In this document: piece by piece, positions 11,730 through 22,889 of the stretch
How the letters are laid out: the number at the start of each line of letters is the position of its first letter
How positions within the stretch are numbered: position 1 is the stretch's first letter
From: Jaltomata sinuosa
Taxonomy: Eukaryota; Streptophyta; Magnoliopsida; Solanales; Solanaceae
Reading direction: 5' to 3'
NCBI GenBank assembly: GCA_003996215.1
Contig: QJPP01007248.1
Span: forward strand, 620,001-684,000
Length of the DNA: 64,000 bases
Notes under the pieces: generated by a model
Told to the model about the DNA's origin: nothing
What the model saw: the letters and a program-made list of their open reading frames with translations, nothing else
Databases searched by the model: none
Program-made: the position numbers and the translations under genes

Positions 11730-11760
11730 AAACTTGTACACATATGATAAGGGTCTTATG

Positions 11761-12893
11761 GTCGCCCACTAGCCATGACCTAGGATTTTCTGAATACTTT
11801 AAATGGTTTTGGATTTATTGAAGGAAAATGTCCTATTTTAGCACCAATTTGAGTCCAGGAATGCATATTTTATTTTAGCCCTGGTTAGAGTCTGGGCATG
11901 CATATTTACTATTTAAGCCCCAGTTTGAGTCCAGGTATGCATATTTACTATTTAAGCCCTGGTTCGAGTCCGAGCATGCATAATTACTATTTAAGCCCCA
12001 GTTTAAGTTTGGGCATGCATATTTACTTATTTAAGCCCTAGTTTAAGTCTGAGCATGCATATTTACTATTTAAGCCTCGGTTCAAATCTGGGCATGTATT
12101 ATCACTGCAATCATCTAATATGGCATATCATGGTACCTTTTTGCATTTACTTACTTTTAAGCTTGGATGATAATTAGTATTATTTGTTGTTTGCATCTAC
12201 CATGCTTATGGGGGCCGATTGGGTTTATTTTCTATTTTTTTTACTTTCTGGTCTTGGGGATCCGATTGGGTTGTAGCTAGATTATTATTTTACGCTTTTC
12301 GAGTAATTTACCTATATTATCCTTAATTGTCTAGCTTCAATTGGTTACCCGCTTGTGACCCCTCTTTTCTTACCTTTAGTATATACTTGCCTCTTATTAT
12401 ACTTGTATCGTATTTTGGCTTAATCGGCCATGATGTCTACTGGGTATTGCATGTTTTGGTGTTCATGATACACTTTTGCATCTTTTCTCTGATGCAGATC
12501 CTATTACAAGTTATCATTATTAATGACATCCTCATTCAGAGCTGCTGATCAAAGACACAGGGTGAGCTCTTTGCGACCGAAGTTGATCCATCTCCCTCTA
12601 TTTTTGGACTAATCTCCTTTTATATCTTTGGAGATTATTCTGTATATATTGTACCTATCTAGTACCCTTATATTATAGTCGCTCTTGTACTGACTGACAC
12701 TAGGATATAGAGGATCTTCTTGTCTATCTTGTTCCTCTCCTTTCTTGTATATACTAATGCATGTTTTGCTTACTTTTCATTCTTATCTCTTTCTCTTATT
12801 AGACCATTGCTTTTCATTCAGGGATAAGGGTTGGCTTACCTACTGGTGGATTATAGTAGGTGCCATCATGACATGAGTTTTAGGGCTGTGACA
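11761..12893 (+). repeat. 3' part of a gypsy-type LTR
   Basis: Ends GGGCTGTGACA at 12893, after a passage (CTTACCTACTGGTGGATTATAG, then GTGCCATCATGACATGAG) that parallels the 3' end of D-type LTRs. No primer-binding site or gag follows, so it is a tail of a solo or truncated LTR. It includes the 39 bp array. Its 5' end cannot be placed. Confidence 0.55.
11838..12100. repeat. Tandem array, 39 bp unit, about 7 copies, each with a GCATGC-type core
   Basis: Units start near 11838, 11876, 11915, 11954, 11993, 12033 and 12072 with a spacing of 38-40. The consensus is TTTAAGCCCNGGTTNGAGTC, then NGGGCATGCATATTTACTA. A single related passage (GGTCTGGGCATGCATATTC) lies in the D LTRs near 33935 and 42218, so the array looks like an amplified LTR segment. 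Confidence 0.88.
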
Positions 12894-13599
12894 TAGGGTT
12901 TTGATCAAATCCTGAGGGTTCAGTTGAGAAATTAGGGAAGCTGGAAATAACCATTGAAGTGTTGTCAAGTGGTGCATAAACACCCTTCTTCTCATATCGT
13001 GAAGTGTCGACCCTATTTATGAAGAAGGACCTAGTGGTCCCTCATAATTGCAAGACCCTTATCGCATTTGCGAAGAGGAGTAGGATCAGGGTCAGATTGT
13101 TGGTTCATTATGTTTACATGAGGGGGTGTCACGATTGAAATGGGTTGAGTCTAGGTCAGTCTTATGATTGTTGCCTCTTTTTGCACACACAAGTGTACGT
13201 GGTCATACAAGTAATGAAAGATGTAAGTCCAGATATCTACCCCTATGGATTTGACTAATGGAATCTTTAGTTTGAATTCTTATTTTAGCTATTCATTAGG
13301 TAACAAGTAATTGAGAGTGTCTTTGGTTCAAATGTAAGTTACTAACAAATTGTAAACAAGCTATGCTTTGATGTTTTGTAATTCAGTTGTGAGAAAAGAT
13401 CCAAGGTTGTGGTATTATAGCAATCAGGTTGAGCTATCCAATCATACGTTTAATTTGATTTCCTGAGTTACTAGTTCCAAGTTGATTTTAGCTATATTAA
13501 GTATTTTACAAACAACTCTAAGCCTACTCAACTATTCCTAAAACCTATATTCCTATGATCTTCAATTGATATTGAAATACATGTGATTTCTCTTCTGTA
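12894..13599. other. Unassigned stretch between LTR tail and LINE fragment
   Basis: AT-rich, with no ORF above 70 codons, no LTR end and no recognisable motif. It may be upstream LINE sequence too decayed to read or older LTR debris. Confidence 0.3.
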
Positions 13600-13607
13600 T
13601 CAATCGG

Positions 13608-13789
13608 GTGAGGCTAACGGGTATATTCCTATCCACGTAGAATGGATAAACCAGTAAATGTACTACAGTTACTTCGTTGCCAAAAGTCCCCAATCCCTCT
13701 AGCATAAAAGAGTACAGACCGATAGTTTGTTGCACAATGTTATACAAACTGATATCTAAGATGCTAGTTAATAGGATGAAACCAGTTAT
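13608..13789 (+). pseudogene. LINE reverse-transcriptase fragment (left half, split by a solo LTR)
   Basis: The plus-strand frame through 13677-13789 reads TTVTSLPKVPNP, then SIKEYRPIVCC, then YKLISKMLVNRMKPVI. This is the conserved block of plant L1-type non-LTR reverse transcriptases (PKVPNPxxIKEYRPIxCCxxxYKxISKxLxxR) just before the first catalytic motif. At 13789 it is cut by the F3 LTR. The reading frame resumes after the duplicated GTTAT at 27554, where the fragment continues with QAGLINGRKVL. It is the oldest layer of the nest. The rest of the LINE is not readable on either side. Confidence 0.75.
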
Positions 13790-14398
13790 TGTCATGACCC
13801 AACTACCGGGCAGTGCGAAAACCTACTCTAAGCACCTAGATAGGAGAACCCTTACCACTCGATCCAACAGGTAAATGTGGAAATTAAGAATAAAACATAA
13901 GAAAGTAACCCTTTACTATTGAGAAAGAAAACATTACAAATTTGAATACAATAAAATCCTTTTCAATTTTTAAACAATCCTCCCTAGGAACTAGTCTAAA
14001 TAGGTACAAGAACTTTATAGTAGAAAATACAAGTACAAAAAGAAGACACAACTTCCACCATAGAAACAAAGAGTAGAATCTGCTGGAGATCACCGTCATC
14101 TTGTACCTATGAAACATCATTGATCCTACAACCAGACTATACCCTAAAAGGTATAGCAAGAGTAGGATCAATACAAACAACACGTACTGGTAGGCATCAT
14201 CGGTCGACCCGAATCCACCGCATACCATCATATAAGAAGTCAAGAGAAAATATGTAATAGGGTATAATAAATCCAGTATCTCATCATCCACCTTTACTTT
14301 AGTACTATTACCACTAAAACTTGTACGTTCTTCCCCAAGTATTCCTACCCGGTTCCACTGCCAACTCTTAACACTAGAACTTTTTCAGTCACTCTCAA

Positions 14399-14554
14399 TA
14401 CTAGACTTCCCAAGTCATATTTAACACTAGAGTTCTCAAGTCACACTTAACACTAGACTTCCCAAGTCACACTTAACACTAGACTTCTCAAGTCACCCTT
14501 ACTACTAAACTTCCCAAATCACACTTAACACTAAACTTCTCAAGTCATACTTAT
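14399..14554. repeat. Tandem array, 26 bp unit, about 6 copies
   Basis: Units of the type CACTAGACTTCCCAAGTCAC plus ACTTAA start at 14399, 14425, 14451, 14477, 14503 and 14529. A degenerate first unit may start near 14372. The array lies in the F3 LTR. Confidence 0.9.
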
Positions 14555-14912
14555 TTCGTACACCTGATAGCTAAGTCTGACCTAGACTACCATCCCTTGT
14601 TCAGGTCAACCGCTCTGACTCAACAACCCAAAGTACCTCCAACTACATTAAACAGTTCCAATAACTACCATGGTAACAAACAATAATAATAAGCACACCA
14701 TCCTTTATAAGTAACCCGGTTAAATCAAGGATCCTTAGAATAATACCTATGTGTTTAACATGCAATTCCTGATCTATAAAAGGACCAAATCCACCTTTAA
14801 TCTCAATTACCCGACCTCTCATGGACCAATATGCAATAATCATAATTTCAACAATCAACCCGGTCCAGTCATGGCACCATCGATAGTTACAATCAATAAT
14901 ATAAATAAACCC

Positions 14913-14959
14913 ATACTAGGTGTGGTACCCGAGCCAACTGATAAGTATCCCATACCAGG
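14913..14959. repeat. 39 bp repeat in F3 split by element B
   Basis: A unit with AGGTGTGGTACCCGAGCCAA ends at ATACCAGG, where element B is inserted. After B, at 26334, the next units continue (CCAGGCGTGGTACCCAAGC, then CCAGGCATGGTACCCGAGCC near 26372). B therefore landed inside a short tandem array, which made the CCAGG duplication easy to see. Confidence 0.75.
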
Positions 14960-16847
14960 TGTCACACCCCGAAGATACCCCCTGGACGCAACACGGTGCT
15001 TACTATCACAAGTGACCCCAAGCTAACTCATGGCATGGCCTATCTATAAGGAAAAGTAACCTACAATAATTCACTGAGCAGAAACTGAAATAATATAATA
15101 TCTGAAAATTAGAAGTAACCCAGAAATTTGAATAATAATAGTATAGTGTTAGCTAAAAATAACACCAACAACTGCTGAGTCTAATCTATGTCTGAAAACT
15201 ATCTAACTGAATAGGAGTTGCTGTGACATGCCTCCAACTAACTCTAATGAATCTGAAAACTGAAGATAAATACGGAAATAAAGGCATGTCTATTGTCCAC
15301 TGAGCTGTTGAGTACGTATTGGAAGTCGAATTATGCGCGATCTGGAAGCTGAGTGCCTGGACCTATATCATGAAATGATGTAGCACAAAAATATGCGTCA
15401 CTACTTTGAATGTACTAAGCATGCAGGATACAGGATGGACTGAACAATATATATATATACATGCAACTGAACATGGACTATAGATATGCTGAAGTAAACC
15501 TGAAAGTTGAACTGGATGCAATGACCAAGTATAAATCATGATATAATATGCTAAACTGAATACTGATAATAAATCTGCTGCATACATGGTCAATGCAAAT
15601 AAGAGTCTGACTGTGGGAGACACTACTAACCGACATACCCTAAGCTGAGATAACTGTGGGGCCAAACTGTAACCTTGGATAAAAGGGCGTTCATACCTTG
15701 CCAAGGGTACAAAAAAGTCTAACATAGATCCACTACTGATGTCCACAAGGGACAAGGAGGTGCAGCCTAGTCTGACAGCTGACTTCTTCAAACCTACGGT
15801 GGCGCCGTAGTTCTGGGACTTGGGGATTGCTACTAAGGGTCATAGTCTAAGCTGACAGCTAAGCCCTCATCCCTAGTCCGCTCAGTACTAAGTCTACTCC
15901 CAATTGAATATAAGCTAGCATGCAACTATAACACTAGACAACTCAAAATACTGATATAATCTAAGAATGCACATAACCAAGTTGTAGGATATGACATTAA
16001 AATTCTGAAATCTGATAATCTGAGTGAGTTTGCCTAACAAGTATAATATATAGAGTACTGAAAATTATAACAAGTTAGGATTCTTAATATGTACATGAAT
16101 TATACTTATTCTCCAAGAAACATGGACTAAGCCTTATGTAATTCCATAACATATGAATAACAAGAGATCTCTAAGGTCTATGAACCCTAGGTTTAAGAAT
16201 TCATGGAGAACTAAAGGAATTTTGACTGAGTGATAAGGACCTAATGGGTGAAAGAAACCCATTAGTAAAATCCCACATACATGAATGAAGATTCTACGGT
16301 TGAACCTTTGGATTCTGAGAGAAACTTAGAAGAAAACCCTCTTTGCTTTGTTCTTTAGAGAGAGCATTCAAATAACTGGGAAAAGACCGGAGTGCCCCCA
16401 CTTAAAGCTAAAATTTCCTGGAGAAAGTCTCCACCGTACAGGCTGCCCGACGGGAATCGGACCTGCGATGGCCCGTCGACCCTGGCGTCAAAAAGGGGTA
16501 GGTGGGGCTGGTCCCCTGGACGTTTCCCACGGGCGGCTCCCACGGCCCGTCGCCTCCGCAACACCCGTGGCGCAAGCCTGTCGGGGAAAAATAGCCTGGG
16601 TTAGGGCGGCTGGCCCTTTCTTAGTGGCTACCCAATGGCCCGTCGGACTTTCAACTCCCGTCGGGTCCCCTTCGGATTGGAGCCAGCTGGGAAGGGCTCC
16701 TTAACGCCTCTCATAGGCACCCTGACGGGCCATCGGACCTCCGATGCCCGTGGGTCGGCCCGTGGGGCTTTCTTGGGATGAGATTTTTCTGAGTTTTTTT
16801 CCCAAGTTCTGAGTTTTAGAAGCTGGTTTAAATTTTGGGGTGTTACA
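14960..16847 (-). repeat. 3' LTR of element B
   Basis: Reads TGTCACACCCC at 14960 and ends GGGGTGTTACA at 16847. It lacks about 105 bp that the other LTR has (25750-25858), removing the stretch upstream of the leader donor, and a further 29 bp near 15300. The donor context here is CAT/GTATGT, not CAG/GTATGT. ORFs in 16348-16704 are readings of the GC-rich U3. Confidence 0.9.
16430..16770 (-). promoter_or_regulatory. GC- and CpG-rich U3 repeat block of B
   Basis: A dense stretch of CCCGTCGG, CGATGGCCC and GGGCCATCGGACC words, with many CpGs in otherwise AT-rich DNA. It holds the same place as the GGTCCATCGTTC repeats of element A's U3 and is repeated at 25910-26260 in the other LTR. A promoter or enhancer role is inferred from position only. 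Confidence 0.45.
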
Positions 16848-16885
16848 ATATCTCCCCCTTAGGATCATTCGTCATCAAATGAAGA
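16848..16885 (-). promoter_or_regulatory. Polypurine tract region of element B
   Basis: The minus strand reads TCCTAAGGGGGAGATAT up to the LTR edge at 16847, the counterpart of the element A tract. The adjacent FxEDE-like DNA word is mutated (CATTTGATGACGAATG). Confidence 0.8.
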
Positions 16886-17072
16886 CAGGGTAAGCTGAGT
16901 TTTGAAGGGAAGAGATGCAATCCCTACCAACTGAGTACTAGAAACTAATACCTGACTGAACTGAGTTCCCTGAACATGCACATAAGCTGAAATGCAAGGT
17001 AAACTGATGGAACAAGGTGCTGAGACTGAATTACACAAGAGTAAACTGAGGGACTGAAGAGGAACTATTACT

Positions 17073-18200
17073 TCAAGCTGAAGCTGAGTCAGAGGGAAAG
17101 TGGTGAGGGTACTTGGACATCATGGCTGCTTCTGCTTCCCAAGTAACTCCTTTTACGGACTGATTCCTCCACAAATCTTTGACTGAAGCGACTTCCTTAT
17201 TTCTCAACCTACGAACCTGACAGTCAAGAATCTCAACTGGAACCTCCTCATAGGTGAGGCAATCCTTCACAGCCACACTTTCTTAGGGGATAATCAATGT
17301 CGGATCACCCACACACTTTTTCAGCAAAGAAATGTGAAAGACTAGATGCACCGCTGCTAGTTCTGCTAGAAACTCTAACTCATAAGCCACATTACTAACC
17401 CTTTTCATGATCTTTTAAGGGCCTACATACCTGGGGTAGAGCTTTCCTTTCTAGCCGAATCTCATCACACCCTTCATGGGTAACACTTTCAGGAAAACCC
17501 AATCATCACTTTCGAACTCTAAGTCTCTTCTCCTAACATCTGCATAGGAGTTTTGATGACTCTTAGTTGTCTTAAGCCTGTCTCTGATAAGCTGAACTTT
17601 TTCCATAGCCTCATGAACTGAATCTAGTCCAATCGAGGCTGCTTTACCTACTTCAAACCAACCAACATATGATCTACACCTGCGCCCATATAGAGCCTCG
17701 TATGGGGCCATCTGAATGCTGGAATGGTAGCTGTTATTGTAGGCGAACTCTATGAGAGGTAGGTGATCATCCCAACTACCCTTGAAATCTATCACGCAAG
17801 CTCTCAATATATCCTCTAAAGTTTGAATGGTACGCTCAGCCTGACCATCTGTCTGCGAATGAAATGTTGTGCTGAGCTTTACCTGAGTACCAAGACCTTT
17901 CTGGAATGACTTCCAGAAGTGATATATAAACTGAGGGCCTCTATCTGAGATGATAGACAAAGGAACCCCATGCAACCTGACTATCTCACTGATGTAGAGT
18001 CTGGCATAGTATTTCACAGAATCTGTAGTCTTAACTGCCAGGAAGTGAGCTGACTTGGTAATTCTATCCACTATTACCCAAATGGAATCGTGCTTCCTAT
18101 GAGTACAAGGTAGACTTATTATGAAATCCATGTTAACCACCTCCCACTTCCAAGTAGGAATGCTAATCTCCTGAGTCACACCTCTTGGTTTCTAATGTTT
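17073..18200 (-). pseudogene. pol: pol C-half of element B: integrase core and chromodomain
   Basis: The minus-strand frame 18179 to 17451 carries the integrase core: WKWEVVNMDFI, RITKSAHFLAVKTTD, SIISDRGPQF and QTDGQAERTIQTLED, so D, D and E of the catalytic triad are present. YNNSYHSSIQMAP and ALYGRRCRS follow. A TAG near 17451 (after MKGVMRFG) breaks the GPY/F part. The chromodomain is read at 17276-17073 (VPVEILDCQVRRLRNKEV, SVKGVTWEAEAAMMSKYP). The upstream HHCC zinc region lies at about 18210-18350 with a stop near 18195. Compared with A the integrase core is uninterrupted for 242 codons. Confidence 0.88.
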
Positions 18201-18349
18201 TACCTTTACCTACTGACAATTGGGACACTTAGACACAAAATCTATGATGTCCCTCTTCATGTCATTCCACGAATAGACTTTCCGTAGATCACGATACATC
18301 TTAGTGGCACCTGGATGAATGGAATACCTGGAACTATGGGCTTCTGTAA

Positions 18350-20513
18350 GGATCTGCTGCCTTAACTCACCCATATTTGGAACACACAAGCGACCCTGGT
18401 AGCGAAGTACACCATCTTCCCCTTGGGAGAAAACCTCTACTCTTTGTTGATGAACTGCACCCTTTAACTAAAGCAATATAGGGTCACTATCTTTTTTCTC
18501 CTTAACCTATGTTGCTAACGAAGATTCTGCTCCATTTTGAACTATCACACCACCTTCTAACGTGTCCATAAGGCAAACTCCTAAGCGAGCTAGCCGATGA
18601 ACATCTCTATCTAGTTCTCTCTTTTCTTCCTCCACATGAGATACACTACCCATAGACAATCTGCTGAGAGCATCAGCCACTACATTGGCCTTACCCGAAT
18701 AGTAGAGCATATTTATGTCATAATCCTTGAGGAACTCAAGCCATCTCCTCTGATAAAAGTTCAACTCCCTCTGGGTGAACACATACTGGAGGCTCTTATG
18801 ATCTGTGAACACATCAACATGCACACCATAAAAATAGTGCCTCCAAATCTTTAGGGCAAACACCACCGCGGCAAGCTCGAGGTCATGAGTCAAGTAATTC
18901 TTCTCATGGACCTTAAGCTGTCTGGAAGCATAAGCTATGACCTTACCTTACTGCATAAAGACACAGCCCAGGCCGAATCTGGACGCATCGCAATAAACCA
19001 CATAACCATCTGAACCCTCTAGTAGAGTCAAGACAGGAGCTGCAGTCAACCTGGTCTTTAGTTCTAAGAAGCTCTTCTCACACTCATCTGACCACTAAAA
19101 CTTGACCTTCTTCTGAGTCAACTTGGTCAATCGGGAAGCTATGGATGAAAACTCCTCAATGAATCTCTATTAGTAACCAGCCGAACCCAAGAAACTTTTA
19201 ATGTTGGCCGGAGAGGTGGGTCTGGGCCAGTGCTTTACTGCCTCGATTTCTGGGAATCAACACGGATCCCTTATTTGGATACCACATGACCAAGGAAAGT
19301 AACAGACTATAACCAGAATTCACACTTGCTGAACTTAGCGAATAGCTGGCGATCTTTCAGAGTTTGCAGAACAACCTTTAGATGGGTCGCATGATCTCCC
19401 TCATTCCGAGAGTAAACAAGGATATCATCAATGAAGACAATGATGAATAAGTCCAAATACTATTTGAACACCCTGTTCATTAAATCCGTGAAAGCTGCAG
19501 GAGCATTGGTTAGTCCAAAAGATATAACAACAAATTCATAGTGAACATACTAAGTCCTGAAGACTGTCTTTGGGATGTCACTATCCCTGACTCTTAGCTG
19601 GTGATAGCCGGATCTGAGGTCTATCTTAGAGAAATAACTGGCACCCTGGAGTTGGTCGAATAAGTCATCAATTCTGGGGATAGGTTATTTGTTCTTGATT
19701 GTGACTTTGTTCAACTGGCTGTAGTCTATACACATTCTGAGAGAACAGTCTTTCTTACGCACGAACAACACTGGGGAACCCTATGGTGAGATATTGGGTC
19801 TGATGACGCCTTTATCCAAAATGTCTTTCAACTGATCTTTCAGTTCCTTAAGCTCAGCTGGAGCCATTCTGTAAAGAGGAATTGAAATAGGCTGGGTATC
19901 TGGAAGGAGATCAATTCCGAAGTCGATTTCCCTTTCTAGAGGAACTCCAGGAAGATCTTCTGGGAATACCTCTGGAAACTCACTGACTACTGGAACTGAC
20001 TCAATAGTTGGGGTTTCAGAGTTTGAGTCCTTAACCTGAACTAGATGATAGATATACCCTTTGGAAATCATATTTATGGCCTTAAGGTAGGAAATGAAAT
20101 GACCTACATGTACTGAATAACTACCCTTCCACTCTAGAACTAGCTCGTTAGGAAACTAAAACCGAATGATCCTAGTTCTGCAATCGACTGACGCATAACA
20201 GGAATGTAACGAATCCATGCCTAGAATGATATCAAAGTCTACCATTTCTAACTCTACAAGATCTACTGAGGTGACTTTCTGGGAAACTGTGACTGGGCAA
20301 TTTCTGTATACCCGTCTAGATATAATTGGGTTACCAACTGGTGTAGAGATTGAGAAGGGTTCTAGGAGAGTTTCTGGACTGACAACAAAGTTTACTGCTA
20401 TATATAGGGTTATAAAGGAAAGTGTAGCCTCCGGGTCTAACAATGCAAAAACTTCAGTATTAAAGACTCATAACGTACTCGTGACCACATCAGGAGAATA
20501 TTTCTGGTCCTGA
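18350..20513 (-). pseudogene. pol: pol N-half of element B: protease, RT, RNase H
   Basis: RNase H is read at 18893-18507 (THDLELAAVVFALK, then YYSGKANVVADALSRL). RT palm motifs lie between 19780 and 19400, with catalytic FIDD at 19424-19435 (minus strand). The protease-to-RT linker is at 20071-19781 and the protease at 20443-20156, with LDPEATLSFI (the DPG Gly replaced by Glu) and FDIILGMDSLHS (Trp changed to Ser). Reading frames differ between the 20443-19781 part and the 18893 part, so at least one frameshift lies in RT. Several stops interrupt RT between 19780 and 18900. It cannot encode active enzyme. Confidence 0.86.
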
Positions 20514-21690
20514 TGACCCTGAAGTGCATACAACCTGTTCTGGCATTGGCCACCATCTATGCCAGATGAGGCTCCCTGTTGAGTAGGATGACTGGCTGGA
20601 GCTGCTGTAGAACCGGTCTGAGGCTAAGGGCTAACATCTTTACCCTTCTGAGAAGCTGTGGGACAATCCCTCATCATGTGGCCTGGCTTACCACATCCAA
20701 AGAAATTCCCGCTGTCTGCCATACACTCACCTTAGTGGTTCCTACCACACTTCTTACATATTGGATTAGTGCGCCCACTAGTAACAGAACCTTGGGACTT
20801 AGAGCCAGACGCTCTACCCTGTCGGTCTTTCCTAAACTTAGGCACTGGGGCACTAGCAGAAGATTGAGCTGGTGCTGAATTTTTCTGTCAAAATTGAGAG
20901 CGATTCCCACCCTCTGACCTCTGCTGAAAGTAGCTATACTCATATGTCCTAGCCTTCTTAGCAACACCTCCCTTTTCCTTGATCTTCTCCTCGTCAATAT
21001 GTTGAGCATAAGTAACTAACCTGGAGAAGTCCATTTCCTTCACAAGCATGGTCGTCTTGCATTACTTGACCATATCATCGGACACACCTGACACAAACTT
21101 GCTCATGCGAGCTCGTGAGTCAGCTACTATCACTGGAGCATACTTGGATAACTATGTGAAATTCAGAGCAGATTCCTGTACACTCATGTCATCCTGCCTC
21201 AAGTTGATGAACTCTTGAACCTTAGATTCCCTGAGTTCCAGTGGAAAGAACCTGTCCAAAAAATCAGTCCTGAACATGTCCCAAGTCACTGGTCCTGCAT
21301 TGGTACAACGGGATTCCTTCCACTGCTGGTACCAAGTGTAGGCCACTCCTTTTAGCTGATAAGCGGCCAAGTCTGCACCCTCGATTGGTGTGACACCTAT
21401 AATGTCAGTGACCTTCTGGATGTCTCAAGGAACTCTTGGGGATCCTCTTTTGACTTGGACCCATGAAAATCTAGAGGGTTCATCCGAGTGAAGTCTCAAA
21501 TTCTGGCTGCAGTAGCATTGACTTGAGGTGGAGCTAGTGCGACAGCTTGCTGGTTGACCTGTGCGGTCATGGCTTGAGCGAGCACTTGGAAGATAGCCCT
21601 TAATTTGGCATGCATAACTTTCTCATTCAAGGGGTCTGCTGGCTGATTTCTAGCATTAGCCCTTCTTGGAGGAATTTTTCTGAAAAGCGA
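20514..21690 (-). pseudogene. gag: gag of element B, start codon lost
   Basis: The N-terminus reads PPRRANARNQP, but the codon matching A's start ATG is ATT (plus 21673-21675), so the start is lost. The capsid part is at 21370-21152 (AAYQLKGVAYTWYQQWKES, then LRQDDMSVQESALNF). The zinc knuckle part lies at 20760-20680, with the CMADSGNFFGCGKPGH context partly changed. Stops occur near 21497 and 21148 and there are frame changes between the three parts. Where A has TAG at 4566, B has TGG. Confidence 0.84.
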
Positions 21691-21881
21691 AGAGCACGAA
21701 TTAGAATAGAGAGAGATCAAATAGAGTTCACACTCTATAGCATGAGCTGGAAAAGGAAGAAGGGAAGTTATTCCTAATATAGTCTCATAGCCCCTCCTCT
21801 ATAAGTGTGGCGCGCTTCACACCCATGAAGAAGACTCTACTTTATACGACTTTCAGACATCCTAGGACACTTGAGCTTTAT

Positions 21882-21893
21882 GCTCTGATACCA
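21882..21893 (-). other. Primer-binding site of element B
   Basis: The minus strand reads TGGTATCAGAGC, unchanged from A and D, four bases from the LTR edge at 21898. It is the tRNA-iMet primer type. Confidence 0.88.
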
Positions 21894-22889
21894 AGTTTGT
21901 CATTCCCTGAAGCTACCCCCTGGATGCAACACGGTACTTAGTATCACAAGTGACCCCAAGCTAAGCCATGGCATGGCCTATCTATAAAGAAAAGCAACCT
22001 AGAGCAATTCACTGAGCAGAAACTGAAATAATATAATATCTAAAAATGGGAAGTAACCCAGAAATCTGAATAATAATAGTATAGTGTTAGATGAAAATAA
22101 CACCAACAACTGCTGAGTCTAATCTATGTCTGAAAACCATCTAACTGAATAGGAGTTGCTAGGACATGCCCCGAGCTAACTCTAATGAATCTGAAAACTG
22201 AAGATAAATATGGAAATAAAGGCATGTCTATTGTCCTTGAACTAGTGAGGGCTCACCACTGAGCTGCTGAGTACGTATCGAAAGTCGAATTATGCGCGAT
22301 CTGGAAGCTGAGTGCCTGGACCTACATCATGAAACGATATAGCACAAAAGTATGCATCAGTACTTTGAATGTACTGAGCATGCAGGATACAGGCTGGACT
22401 GAACAATATATATATACATGCAACTGAACATGGAATATAGATATGCTGAAGTAAAACTGAAAGCTGAACTGGATCCAATGACCAAGTATAAATCATGATA
22501 TAACATGCTGAACTAAATACAGATAATACATCTGCTGGATACAAGGTCAATGAAAATAAAAGTGTGACTGTGGGAGACACTACTAACCAAAATACCCCAA
22601 GATGAGCTAACTGTGGGGCCAACCTGTAAACCTGGATGAAAGGGCGTTCATACCTTCCCAAGGGTACAAAAAATCCTGACGTGGATCCACTACTTATGTC
22701 CAGAAGGGACAAGGAGATGCAGCCTAGTCTGACAGCTGACTCCTTCAAACCTACGGTGGCGCCGTAGTTCTGGGACTTGGGGATTGCTACTAAGGGTCAT
22801 AGCCTAAGCTGACAGCTAAGCGCTCATCCCTAGTCGGCTTGATACTAAATGTATTCCCAATTGAATATAAGCTAGCATGCAACTATAAC

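Larger units (their letters stand above)
13790..14959 (-). repeat. Solo LTR F3, left half
   Basis: Left boundary TGTCATGACCC, the inverse of an LTR 3' end GGGTCATGACA. The LTR runs on the minus strand and is split at 14960 by element B, resuming at 26339. Flanking pentamers GTTAT (13785-13789 and 27554-27558) show a 5 bp target duplication. Excluding B, its total length is about 2385 bp. No internal retrotransposon sequence is associated, so it is a solo LTR. The ORFs at 13884-14291 and 14643-15026 lie in it and show nothing recognisable. Confidence 0.82.

Noticed and set aside
14399..14554. Possible CRISPR-like array of 26 bp repeats
   Set aside because: Head-to-tail tandem repeat without spacers.
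16348..16704. Overlapping ORFs on both strands in GC-rich DNA
   Set aside because: They come from few stop codons in GC-rich U3 repeats of element B and are not conserved in length in the other LTR (25852-26429).
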